Part shown: positions 36,876 to 44,653 of the stretch, piece after piece
Layout: each line of letters starts with the position of its first letter
How positions within the stretch are numbered: position 1 is the first letter of the stretch
Assembly (NCBI GenBank): GCA_963785755.1
Contig: CAWAXG010000013.1
Location: forward strand, 1,240,001-1,304,000
From: JACCXG01 sp963785755
GTDB lineage: Bacteria; Acidobacteriota; Vicinamibacteria; Vicinamibacterales; 2-12-FULL-66-21
DNA length: 64,000 nucleotides
Reading direction: 5' to 3'
Made by a program: the position numbers and the translations under genes
Notes under the pieces: model-generated
The model's input: only the letters and a program-made list of their open reading frames with translations
Database searches by the model: none
What the model was told of the DNA's origin: nothing

Positions 36876-38060
36876 ATGCCTATTGCCACTGGCGACTACG
36901 CTGGCGTCCTGTCGAGCCGTGTCTCTGCCGAACGCCTTGCGCTCTCGACGGCGTGGCTCACACGTCTCAACGAACTGCTCGACGTCGGGTTGAACGACGT
37001 TTTCCCTACCGATCAGCTGCTCGACCACATCCCCACCTTGATCGCGGAGATCGCCGTCTACCTGCGGGCGCCGGCAGACGAGGAGATCGCCGCCAACGCG
37101 ACGGTCATCGCCAAGTCGCGTGAGTTGGGGGTGTTGCGCTATCAACAGCGGGCGTCGGTGCATCAGGTGCTTCGCGAGTTCGAGGTGCTGGCGGAAATCC
37201 TCGAGACCTTCGTCGCCGACGAAACCAGCCGCCTCGGCCTCCAGCCGACGTCCGCGGAATGCTTCGAGCTGCAGCGCCGGCTGAATCACTCGACGCGGAC
37301 GTTGATGCGCGCGTCCGTCGAGACGTTCATCAGCGAATACACCTCGACCATCCAGGCGCAGAACGAGCGGATGCAGACGTTCAACCGGCTGGCCAGCCAT
37401 GAGCTGCGCTCCCAGGTCGGGACCCTGGTGTTCGCGGCCGCGCTCCTGAAGTCGGATGGCGTGCAGGCGGATCGGCAGCGGGTCGCGAAGGTCGCGACGA
37501 CGATTCAAACCAACACCGACCGGCTGTCCTGGCTGATCGAGAACCTGCAGCGGCTTGCCCGCCTTGGTGAGGGTCTCGACGTGCCGAGCCAGCAGCTCGT
37601 CGATCTCGGCACCATCGCCCGCGAAGTCGGGCGACAGCTCGAAGAGATGGCCGCCGCCCGCGGCGTGTCGATCCGGATCGATGACGGGCTGCCGTCCGTC
37701 ACGGTCGACCCGGCGCGGCTCGAGCTGGTGCTGCTGAACCTCGTGTCGAACGCGATCAAGTACAGCGACCCGGCCAAGGCCGACAGCTTCGTGTCGATCG
37801 AACGCGGCGCCAGCGACAAGGAGACCGAAACCGTCATCAGCGTCCGCGACAACGGCCTGGGGATTCCGGAGACGGATCGCGCGGCCATCTTCGATCGCTT
37901 CTACCGCGCGCACGCCGATCTCGACAACGCGCTCGGCGTCACCGGCACGGGCCTCGGTCTGGCGATCGTCGCGGAATGCGTGGACGCGATGGGCGGGTCG
38001 ATTCGATTCGAGTCGGCGCCGGGGCAGGGGTCGACGTTCTTCGTAACGCTGGCCGTTTGA
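36876..38060 (+). CDS. Soluble sensor histidine kinase with RsbRD-like N-terminus
   Basis: A 394-residue protein without transmembrane helices. The N-terminal ~160 residues are helical (LLDHIPTLIAEIAVYLRAPA, VLRYQQRASVHQVLREFEVL) and resemble the RsbRD/RsbR N-terminal sensor domain. HisKA has the phosphoacceptor His175 in NRLASHELRSQVGTL, and HATPase shows NLVSNAIKYSDPAK, VRDNGLGIPETD, FYRAHADLDNALG and GTGLGLAIV. No receiver is attached. The receiver gene at 38375 and the FixJ-type gene at 38746 are candidate partners by proximity. Confidence 0.87.
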   Translation: MPIATGDYAGVLSSRVSAERLALSTAWLTRLNELLDVGLNDVFPTDQLLDHIPTLIAEIAVYLRAPADEEIAANATVIAKSRELGVLRYQQRASVHQVLREFEVLAEILETFVADETSRLGLQPTSAECFELQRRLNHSTRTLMRASVETFISEYTSTIQAQNERMQTFNRLASHELRSQVGTLVFAAALLKSDGVQADRQRVAKVATTIQTNTDRLSWLIENLQRLARLGEGLDVPSQQLVDLGTIAREVGRQLEEMAAARGVSIRIDDGLPSVTVDPARLELVLLNLVSNAIKYSDPAKADSFVSIERGASDKETETVISVRDNGLGIPETDRAAIFDRFYRAHADLDNALGVTGTGLGLAIVAECVDAMGGSIRFESAPGQGSTFFVTLAV

Positions 38061-38374
38061 CGCTGAGGCCAGGGCGGCCCGCGTACTCCACATGCTTCAC
38101 ATGGAGTATGGGAGGACGGGAGGCCACAGTTCAGGCTTATCGCGGTACCGCGCAACACCGGAATCAGCCCGCTCGAGCGCAGCCTCGTCCGCCTTTCCTC
38201 CATTGTTTGGGATCAGCGATCCCCTGATCTCGATCACTGCGGGATACCCGATGTTGGACCTTTGTCCAACATTCCTTCGGCTCCTGGAGCGTGTATGCTC
38301 TGACCCGAGGTCACTTGCACGGGCTTCATGCTTCCGACGGCGCACTCCGTAGATGCCCGTAGTTGAACGCATCG
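38061..38374. other. Intergenic region with repeat word and palindromic operator
   Basis: A 314-nt gap containing GGGAGGACGGGAGG at 38110-38123 (second copy of that word) and the 9-bp-arm palindrome at 38251-38272. A TATGCT hexamer at 38294-38299 is a possible -10 element for the downstream receiver gene. No ORF of interest. Confidence 0.5.
38251..38272. promoter_or_regulatory. Candidate operator palindrome, site 1
   Basis: Perfect 9-bp arms ATGTTGGAC and GTCCAACAT separated by CTTT. The 16-nt core differs at one base from the cores at 40403-40418 and 42099-42114. Its centre is about 32 nt upstream of a TATGCT hexamer and about 113 nt upstream of the receiver start codon, a position usual for activator binding near -42. 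Confidence 0.65.
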
Positions 38375-38752
38375 ATGCTTACCCGCCTATCCTCGTTAAC
38401 TCTGGTGGTGATCGACGACAACGAGCACATCCGGCGGGCCGTGGGCCGATTCCTGCGTTCTCATGGGCATCGGGTCCATGTCTTCGAATCGGCGGAAGCG
38501 TACCTCGAGCGAACCTGTGAAGCCGACTGCGCCATCCTGGACATCGACCTGCCCGGCATCAGCGGCCTGGAACTGCACGAACGCCTGAAGCAGGAGGGCC
38601 GCGACCTCCCGATCGTGTTCATCACGGCGCACGACGAGCTGCGGATGGTGGCGGCGGTGAAGGGGACGCAGTGGCCGCTGCTGAGGAAGCCGCTCGACGA
38701 GCATGTCCTGCTCGACGCGATCGCGCAGGCGACCGGCGATCGGACTCAGTGA
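38375..38752 (+). CDS. Single-domain response regulator (FixJ/CheY-like receiver)
   Basis: A 125-residue receiver with DD at residues 14-15, phosphoacceptor Asp56 in AILDIDLPGISG, Thr in FITAHDE and Lys in LRKPLDEHVL. There is no output domain. ATG at 38375 is preferred over TTG at 38363. It ends convergently with the FixJ-type gene, overlapping it by 7 nt. It resembles the receivers of FixJ-class regulators and may compete with or relay to the neighbouring regulator. Confidence 0.88.
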   Translation: MLTRLSSLTLVVIDDNEHIRRAVGRFLRSHGHRVHVFESAEAYLERTCEADCAILDIDLPGISGLELHERLKQEGRDLPIVFITAHDELRMVAAVKGTQWPLLRKPLDEHVLLDAIAQATGDRTQ

Positions 38753-39366
38753 GATTTCGCGCCCGGCAGCTGTGAGAGCAGCTTGACGAGCGCGGCGACT
38801 GAATCGATCTCGAGCTTGCGCATCGCGCGTCCGCGGTGCACCTTGACGACTTTTTCGCCGGTGCCGAGCTGGTACGCGATCTGCTTGTTGAGCAGGCCTT
38901 GCGCGACGAGCTCGCAGACTTCCCGCTCGCGCCTGGTCAATCTGGCAAACCTGGCCTCGACCTCGCGCTCGGACTGGCGCTGCAGCTGCAGCGCCGCCGC
39001 CCGCGCGCCGGCCCGCTGAATCGCCTCGAGCAGCTGCGGCTCGTCCAGCGGCTTGACGAGAAAGTCGATCGCGCCTTCCCGCATCGCCCGCGCGGTCGAC
39101 GGCACGTCGCCCTGACCGCTGAAGAAAATGATCGGATGGGTGACTCCCCGGCCGATCATGGTCTCCTGGACGTCGAGGCCATTCAGGCCCGGCATCTGCA
39201 GATCCAGGAGGAGACACGCGAGACCGTCATACGGCGGCCGGTCCAGGAACGCGGCTGGCGACGAGAAGGCTTCGACCGCGAAGCCGTTCGCCCGCAGCAT
39301 CCGCTCGATCGCTTTCAGTACCAGGGGATCGTCGTCAATGACGAAGACACGCGGCTTCTCGTCCAT
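38746..39366 (-). CDS. FixJ/NodW-type response regulator
   Basis: A 206-residue regulator starting at ATG 39366. The receiver carries DDD at 11-13, phosphoacceptor Asp55 in LLLDLQMPGLNG, and FLVKPLDEPQL. A linker and a LuxR-type helix-turn-helix follow (LTRREREVCELVAQGLLNKQ, YQLGTGEKVVKVHRGRAMRK). FixJ-family proteins activate sigma-70 promoters when phosphorylated. It is a candidate binder of the palindrome repeated in this island. Confidence 0.9.
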   Translation of the reverse strand: MDEKPRVFVIDDDPLVLKAIERMLRANGFAVEAFSSPAAFLDRPPYDGLACLLLDLQMPGLNGLDVQETMIGRGVTHPIIFFSGQGDVPSTARAMREGAIDFLVKPLDEPQLLEAIQRAGARAAALQLQRQSEREVEARFARLTRREREVCELVAQGLLNKQIAYQLGTGEKVVKVHRGRAMRKLEIDSVAALVKLLSQLPGAKSH

Positions 39367-39538
39367 CGCAGCACGTCGCGGTGATTCTAGTGCACCACGA
39401 GGCCCCGGCGCGTCCGGGCACTCGTGATGCCCTCGCGATCCCGTCCACGCGGGTGGCACGGGCACCGGCGTCGCGCTCATCGATGGTCGACGGGTCGACA
39501 GGGTCGACGAGGTCGACAGGTCGACGTTCAGACCGGCA

Positions 39539-40339
39539 CTACTGTTTGCCTGGCCACGATCTACCGTAAGCCTCGGCCACAGTCCGCAGCTGCCCGGCCA
39601 GGCCCGACCAGATGCCTGCCGTCGTCGGCACCTGATTCTTGGTGACGAACGTCTGCAGCGTCGCGGCACGAGTCAGCACGCGCTCCCCTTCCGCGGAGCT
39701 GGGCTCGGCGTCCTCCACCTTGTCTTTGAGGTCTTTCGCATCCTTGACCAGCTGATCAGCCTCGCGGACGATGGCCTCGCGCGACGACTGGGCCACCGTC
39801 GTGTTCTTCTTCAACTCGCTGTCGAGCGAACTTTTCACCCGGTTGGCGCCCTCGGCAACCTTTTCAAGCGTGTCGGCGAGCTCACGGTCGCCGATGCGGC
39901 GGACGGTTGGGTTCGGGCCCAGAGGAAAACTGGTGCCGTACGTCGCGGCAAGAATCTTGAGATCGGTGACCAGCCGGTTCCATTCACTCTCGCCCCGCGT
40001 GCCGGCGGGTTGCTGCTTGAAGAAGGCGTCAATCGCGGTCGCCTGGCGCAGTATCGCGCCGGCTTCGGCGCTCCCCGCGTATTCCGGCTTCAGCCGCTCC
40101 TCCATCCGATCGATGCTCTGCTGGAAATCGTTGAGGAAGTCATCGACCTTCACTTCACCCGACGAGCCGCGCACGATGCTGCTCTTCAACTTGTCGTCGA
40201 GCTCGTCATCGAAGCGGTCGCGCCCCTGCTCGATGCGCGTGACGAGCTCCTTGACGTCTTTATCGGTGAGCCGATCGGCGGCCAGAGCCGGCGACGACAA
40301 CAGTGCCAGGACCCCGAAGAGCAGGACTGAGCGTTTCAT
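39539..40339 (-). CDS. Hypothetical exported helical protein
   Basis: A 266-residue protein from ATG 40339, with a signal peptide (KRSVLLFGVLALLSSPALAA). The mature part is almost all helical, charged and without cysteines: LTDKDVKELVTRIEQGRDRF, DFLNDFQQSIDRMEERLKPE, VKSSLDSELKKNTTVAQSSR. It resembles a coiled-coil periplasmic protein; no family was recognised. Upstream, palindrome site 2 and a GATACT hexamer (40380 to 40375) suggest that it belongs to the regulon of this island. Confidence 0.6.
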   Translation of the reverse strand: MKRSVLLFGVLALLSSPALAADRLTDKDVKELVTRIEQGRDRFDDELDDKLKSSIVRGSSGEVKVDDFLNDFQQSIDRMEERLKPEYAGSAEAGAILRQATAIDAFFKQQPAGTRGESEWNRLVTDLKILAATYGTSFPLGPNPTVRRIGDRELADTLEKVAEGANRVKSSLDSELKKNTTVAQSSREAIVREADQLVKDAKDLKDKVEDAEPSSAEGERVLTRAATLQTFVTKNQVPTTAGIWSGLAGQLRTVAEAYGRSWPGKQ

Positions 40340-40395
40340 GACGTGAATCTCCCTCAAATGTGTTTGGCGGGCAGAGTATCCGGCGGCGGGGTCGC

Positions 40396-42021
40396 TCACA
40401 AGTTGGACCTTGGTCCAATAGCCGTCCGCCGGCCGCCGGCCTCCCGCCGCTCGGGACAGACGATGCCGAGCTTTTTCATGCGGAAGCGGAGCGTGTTGGG
40501 ATGCAGGCCCAGGCGCTCGGCCGCATTGCGGACACCGTTGATCCGCCAGCCGCACTCGGCGAGCACGGCTTCGATGTGCGCCCGCTGGATCGCGTCGAGG
40601 GTGTCGTCGGTCGCAGCCGGGGCGCGGCGCCGGTGGCGTCCGCACCCCTCGTCGAGCTGGAGTGTCTCCCCCGTCGTCTGGATCATCGCCCGCTCGATGA
40701 CATTCTCGAGCTCACGGACATTTCCCGGCCATGAATGCTGCTGGAGGGCCGCCATCGCGGTCGCCGGCACCTTGGTAATCCGGCGCCCGAGATCGCGCTG
40801 ATGCCGGTTGATGAAGAACCAGACGAGCGACGGGATGTCTTCCGGCCGTTCCCGCAGCGCGGGGAGGTGAATCGGGAAGACGCTGAGGCGATAGTACAGG
40901 TCGGCGCGGAAGCATCCCGCCGCGACGTCGGCTTCCAGGTCGCGGTTGGACGCGGCAATCACCCGCACGTCCACGCGCGTCGTCCGCGAAGACCCCACGC
41001 GCTCGAACTCGCCTTCCTGCAGCACGCGCAACAGCTTGGTCTGGATGTCGGGCGACAGGTCGCCGATTTCGTCCAGGAAGATCGTGCCGCCATCGGCCAG
41101 CTCGAACCGGCCATGGCGCATCGATACGGCGCCGGTGAAGGCGCCGCGCTCGTGTCCGAACAGCTCGCTCTCGATCAGCGTCGCCGGAAGCGCCGCGCAG
41201 TTGACCCGCACGAGCGTCCGCATCCGGCGCCTGCTGCGATCGTGCAGGGCCCGGGCGAACAGCTCCTTGCCGGTGCCGGTTTCACCCAGCAGCAGCACCG
41301 AAGTGTTCATCGGCGCCACCTGCATGAGGCGCGTCAGGGCGAGGTGGAGCGCCGCGCCTTCGCCGACAATCTCGTCGAAGTCGTGGTAGGTCTTGATCTC
41401 CTCGCGGAGATAGACGTTGTCCGCGGCGAGCCGAGAGTTGAGCCGCTCAATCGTCACGAGGCTGGCGCGCAGCGCCGCTTCCTGCCGGCAGCGCTGCAGC
41501 GCGACGCCGAAGATCTCGGCAATCAGCCGCACGCGTTCGACGACCGGATCGGCCCACCGCGGCGGCGCTCGCCGCGTCCACACGACCAGCGCACAGACGA
41601 TCTGCTCCGCCACCACAACCGGCACGCCCAGCACGGACCAGCCGTCCGACCACCACGCGCCGTCGCGCTCTTCGACCGGGACATCTTCGATTCGGGAGAC
41701 CGTGACCACTTCGCGGCGCGCCAGTCGATCCACCAGCCATCGCGGAAGGCACACCGGCGGGTCCCCGCCACTGATCGGCGGGACCCCGATCGGCCAGGTG
41801 TGCACCTCGCTTGCCGTTCCCCCTTCGCCGAACTCGATCAGCGCGGTGCCCTCGACGACGATGGCCCGCGCCATCTCTTGAAGCGCTCCCTCGATCGCCG
41901 GCCCGACCTCCTCGACCTGCAGCCGCGCGAAGCGTGAGGACAGGGTGCCGGCCAGCCTCTCGAACTCCGGCAGCTCGCCACCGGATCTCGGCCGCGACGA
42001 CGACAAGGTCAAGAGTTGCAT
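40396..42021 (-). CDS. Sigma-54-dependent transcriptional activator (GAF-AAA+-Fis)
   Basis: A 541-residue enhancer-binding protein. The N-terminal GAF-like domain covers about 20-180 (LGVPVVVAEQIVCALVVWTR). The AAA+ core has Walker A GETGTGKE, the sigma-54 contact loop GAFTGA, Walker B GTIFLDEIGDL, and an arginine-finger region (FRADLYYRLSVFPIHLPALR). WPGNVRELENVIERAMI precedes a Fis-type helix-turn-helix (GVRNAAERLGLHPNTLRFRM). The layout resembles NorR/FhlA. There is no receiver, so a small molecule or redox signal probably acts through GAF. Palindrome site 2 lies just inside the 3' end and site 3 is 78 nt upstream of the start. Confidence 0.92.
   Translation of the reverse strand: MQLLTLSSSRPRSGGELPEFERLAGTLSSRFARLQVEEVGPAIEGALQEMARAIVVEGTALIEFGEGGTASEVHTWPIGVPPISGGDPPVCLPRWLVDRLARREVVTVSRIEDVPVEERDGAWWSDGWSVLGVPVVVAEQIVCALVVWTRRAPPRWADPVVERVRLIAEIFGVALQRCRQEAALRASLVTIERLNSRLAADNVYLREEIKTYHDFDEIVGEGAALHLALTRLMQVAPMNTSVLLLGETGTGKELFARALHDRSRRRMRTLVRVNCAALPATLIESELFGHERGAFTGAVSMRHGRFELADGGTIFLDEIGDLSPDIQTKLLRVLQEGEFERVGSSRTTRVDVRVIAASNRDLEADVAAGCFRADLYYRLSVFPIHLPALRERPEDIPSLVWFFINRHQRDLGRRITKVPATAMAALQQHSWPGNVRELENVIERAMIQTTGETLQLDEGCGRHRRRAPAATDDTLDAIQRAHIEAVLAECGWRINGVRNAAERLGLHPNTLRFRMKKLGIVCPERREAGGRRTAIGPRSNL
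40403..40418. promoter_or_regulatory. Candidate operator palindrome, site 2
   Basis: TTGGACC and GGTCCAA separated by TT, with 7-bp perfect arms. It overlaps the last codons of the sigma-54 activator and lies 64 nt upstream of the start codon of the exported helical protein. Its centre is about 31 nt from a GATACT hexamer on the minus strand. Together with eight bases to its left (CTCACAAG) it is identical to site 3. Confidence 0.7.
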
Positions 42022-42098
42022 GAATCACCTGCGTTCTGGGCTGATCCGCAATCAGCCGCACAAGTGTGAGGGTATGCAGCGCTGAGGGGCCTCACAAG

Positions 42099-42114
42099 TT
42101 GGACCTTGGTCCAA
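42099..42114. promoter_or_regulatory. Candidate operator palindrome, site 3
   Basis: The same 16-nt palindrome as site 2, with the same eight left-flanking bases (24 identical nt in all). It lies in the divergent region between the sigma-54 activator and the leader ORF/sensor kinase. Its centre is about 18 nt from a perfect TATAAT, so a bound protein would cover the -35 region. Confidence 0.7.
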
Positions 42115-42124
42115 CCGGGCACGC

Positions 42125-42130
42125 TATAAT
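42125..42130 (+). promoter_or_regulatory. Promoter -10 element (TATAAT)
   Basis: A perfect TATAAT in very GC-rich surroundings, 30 nt before the leader ORF start. The expected -35 position reads GACCTT, a poor match, and lies in the palindrome; this is a typical arrangement for an activator-dependent promoter. Confidence 0.6.
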
Positions 42131-42159
42131 CCGGTCTCGCTCACGCTTGGACACCCTCG

Positions 42160-42312
42160 ATGGGCCCTTCGTTCACCATCGGCCTCGCCCTGCTCGCCGC
42201 AGCGCACCCCGTCGCCCCAACGCTCCACGCGCAGACCAGCGCGACGCTGCTGGGCCGGGCCTTCGACGCGTCCGGGTCAGTCATACTCAGAGCCATGAAA
42301 GCCTCGTTCTGA
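42160..42312 (+). CDS. 50-codon leader ORF with signal peptide
   Basis: ATG 42160 to TGA 42312. The N-terminal half is a signal peptide (MGPSFTIGLALLAAAHPVAP). It is followed by QTSATLLGRAFDASGSVI, which matches the first strand of the carboxypeptidase-regulatory-like domain that opens Oar/TonB-dependent receptor proteins in acidobacteria. The ORF then stops. The sensor-kinase ATG lies 1 nt after the stop, so translation could be coupled. It is either a truncated receptor whose promoter now drives the kinase, or a small exported peptide. Confidence 0.5.
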   Translation: MGPSFTIGLALLAAAHPVAPTLHAQTSATLLGRAFDASGSVILRAMKASF

Positions 42313-42313
42313 A

Positions 42314-44596
42314 ATGCGCGCGACCGCCGCCCGATCCGTACTGCCGGCGCTCATCGTCGGCTTCGTGGTGCCGGCGCTGCTCGTTGCGGTGGCCGGAGCC
42401 CAGGCACCGTCCGCGCGGACGGTGCTCACCGTGCACTGGAGCGCCGAGGACTTTCCGACCACGCCTCTGCTGGATGAAGCCATCCGGCGGGCCGTACTGT
42501 CCGGCTCCGACACGCCAGTCGACTACTTCGCGGAGTATCTGGAGTCCGATCGCTTCGCGCCGGAAGACGCCTCGGCGGCCCTCGCCGATTATATCCGCCG
42601 GAAGTATCGAGGCCGCCACATCGACGCCGTCGTCGCGGTCTCGGATCCGTCGCTGGAGTTCGTCGAGCGCTATCGCGCGGAGCTCTTTCCCGACGCGCCG
42701 ATCGTCGCATCCATGTCGACCCTGCCGGACCCGAGGAGACGTGAGAGCGGCGCAGGCATCACCGGCATCCTGGGCGGTGTCGCCTACGACAAGACGCTGG
42801 ATCTGGCGCTGCAGCTGCACCCGGCGACCAGACGCGTGTTCGTCGTGGCGTATTCACCGAACTCACGCCTTGCGGACAGGGTTCACACGGCGCTGCGGGA
42901 TGTCTCGGATCGCGTGCCGCTCACCTACCTGGAGGAGCCGTCGGTGGCGGGCCTGCTCGCGGCTGTCAGGGCGGTGCCCGCCGACAGTCTGATTCTCTTC
43001 ATCCGCCATTCTCAGGAGGATCGCGGGGCCGTGCTGTTCCCGAACGAGGTCGCGCAGATGGTGAGCCAGGCCGCGCCGGTCCCCGTGTACGGGATCAGCG
43101 ACTTGTACCTGGGATCGGGCATCGTCGGCGGCGTCGTCACCTCGAGAGAGCGGCTGGGGACTCGCCTCGGGCAGATGACGCGGCAACTCCTGGCAGGCGC
43201 GCGGGCGACCGGGATTCCGATTGAACCCGTGCCGCACGTGCCGACGTTCGACTGGCGGCAGATCCGGCGTTGGCGCATCGATGAAGCGGCGTTGCCGCCG
43301 GACGCGACCATCCGGTTCCGGCAGCCCGGCGCGTGGGAGCTCTATCGCGGGTACATCATCGGCGCGATCGCGCTGCTCCTGGTGCAGTCCTCCCTGATCG
43401 GCGCGCTCCTCGTTCAGCGGAGCCGGCGGCGCCGGGTCGAAGCCGCGCTGCGAGAAAGTGAAGCACACTTCCGTGTCACGGCGGACACGGCGCCAGTCAT
43501 GATCTGGCGGTCGGGCGCGGACAGGACGTGCGACTTCTTCAATCTGCCGTGGCTCGCGTTCACGGGGCGATCGCTCGAACAGGAGCTGGGCGACGGCTGG
43601 ACCGGCAGCGTCCACCCCGACGACCTCGCCACCTGTCTGGCGACCTATCGAGCGGCTTTCGATGCGCGTGAACCGTTCCGCATGGAGTTCCGCATGCGGC
43701 GGTTCGACGGCGAGTATCGCTGGGTCCTGGATACGGGCATTCCGCGCCGCGAACCGGATGGACGCTTTGCCGGCTATATCGGCTCCCGCCTCGATATCAC
43801 CGATCGCCTGCTCGCGGAGACCGCGCTGCAGGAGGCGCAGGACGAGCTCAGACGCAAGTCCCGCCTGAGTGCGCTCGGAGAATTCGCGGCCAGCATCGCG
43901 CACGAGATCCGGCAGCCGCTGACCGCCATCATCATGAACGCGCGGAGCTGCCTCCGGGGAATCGGCGGCGGAGAACCGGATCTCGAAGAGCTGAAGGCCG
44001 GCCTGCTCGATGTAGTCGAAGCCAGTCAGCGCGCCGAAGAAGTGATCCAGCGCAATCGCCGGTTGTTCCGGGACAAGACGGTCGAGGTGGTCCCGCTCGA
44101 CATCAACGCCGTCATCCGCGAAACGGTGGTCCTGGCGGCCGCGCGTCTGCGTGACAGCCAGGTGACGCTGATCACGGCGCTCGCCGACGATCTACCGGCC
44201 GTCAGCGGCGACCGCATCGAGCTCCAGCAGGTGCTGCTGAATCTCATCGACAACGCGGTCGATGCGCTGGACGAGGTCGCGGCCGGATCGCGTCGCGTCG
44301 AAGTGTCGTCATCTCTTGCCGAGGACCAGTCGGTGGTGGTCGCGGTCGCGGACAATGGCGTCGGATTGGCGCACGTCGACGTGCGGCGGATGTTCACGCT
44401 CGCCTACACCACCAAAGCCAAGGGGACGGGCGTCGGCCTCTCGATCAGCCGGTCAATCATCGACGCCCACCGCGGCCGGCTGTGGGCCGAACAGAATCCG
44501 TCGGGCGGCGCAATCTTTCGCTTCACCGTGCCGGTCCGGACGCCCGTCGACCTGGAGCGTCCGGCGCAGCGCGAACAGAGCGTCCCACAGATCTGA
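42314..44596 (+). CDS. Sensor histidine kinase with ABC-substrate-binding-like sensor and PAS domain
   Basis: An intact 760-residue kinase. It has a signal helix, then a periplasmic substrate-binding-like domain (about 35-330: ADYIRRKYRGRHIDAVVAVS, LALQLHPATRRVFVVAY, VPVYGISDLYLGSGIVGGVV). One transmembrane helix follows (YRGYIIGAIALLLVQSSLIG), then a PAS domain (about 380-490, WLAFTGRSLEQELGDGW). HisKA follows (FAASIAHEIRQPLTAIIMNA), and HATPase (LLNLIDNAVDAL, VADNGVGLAH, GTGVGLSISRSIID). The HEIRQP type of HisKA resembles FixL/DctB kinases, matching the FixJ-type regulator nearby. The sensor is paralogous to that at 29102-31715. Confidence 0.92.
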   Translation: MRATAARSVLPALIVGFVVPALLVAVAGAQAPSARTVLTVHWSAEDFPTTPLLDEAIRRAVLSGSDTPVDYFAEYLESDRFAPEDASAALADYIRRKYRGRHIDAVVAVSDPSLEFVERYRAELFPDAPIVASMSTLPDPRRRESGAGITGILGGVAYDKTLDLALQLHPATRRVFVVAYSPNSRLADRVHTALRDVSDRVPLTYLEEPSVAGLLAAVRAVPADSLILFIRHSQEDRGAVLFPNEVAQMVSQAAPVPVYGISDLYLGSGIVGGVVTSRERLGTRLGQMTRQLLAGARATGIPIEPVPHVPTFDWRQIRRWRIDEAALPPDATIRFRQPGAWELYRGYIIGAIALLLVQSSLIGALLVQRSRRRRVEAALRESEAHFRVTADTAPVMIWRSGADRTCDFFNLPWLAFTGRSLEQELGDGWTGSVHPDDLATCLATYRAAFDAREPFRMEFRMRRFDGEYRWVLDTGIPRREPDGRFAGYIGSRLDITDRLLAETALQEAQDELRRKSRLSALGEFAASIAHEIRQPLTAIIMNARSCLRGIGGGEPDLEELKAGLLDVVEASQRAEEVIQRNRRLFRDKTVEVVPLDINAVIRETVVLAAARLRDSQVTLITALADDLPAVSGDRIELQQVLLNLIDNAVDALDEVAAGSRRVEVSSSLAEDQSVVVAVADNGVGLAHVDVRRMFTLAYTTKAKGTGVGLSISRSIIDAHRGRLWAEQNPSGGAIFRFTVPVRTPVDLERPAQREQSVPQI

Positions 44597-44653
44597 GTTC
44601 CGTTTCTCGGAGACGCCGATAAGGATTGATTGCGGCGGATTCGCAATCCTTGC

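Noticed and set aside
40340..40420. Sigma-54 (-24/-12) promoter upstream of the exported helical protein
   Set aside because: No GG-N10-GC arrangement of acceptable quality; a GATACT hexamer fits sigma-70 better. The same holds for the region after site 3.
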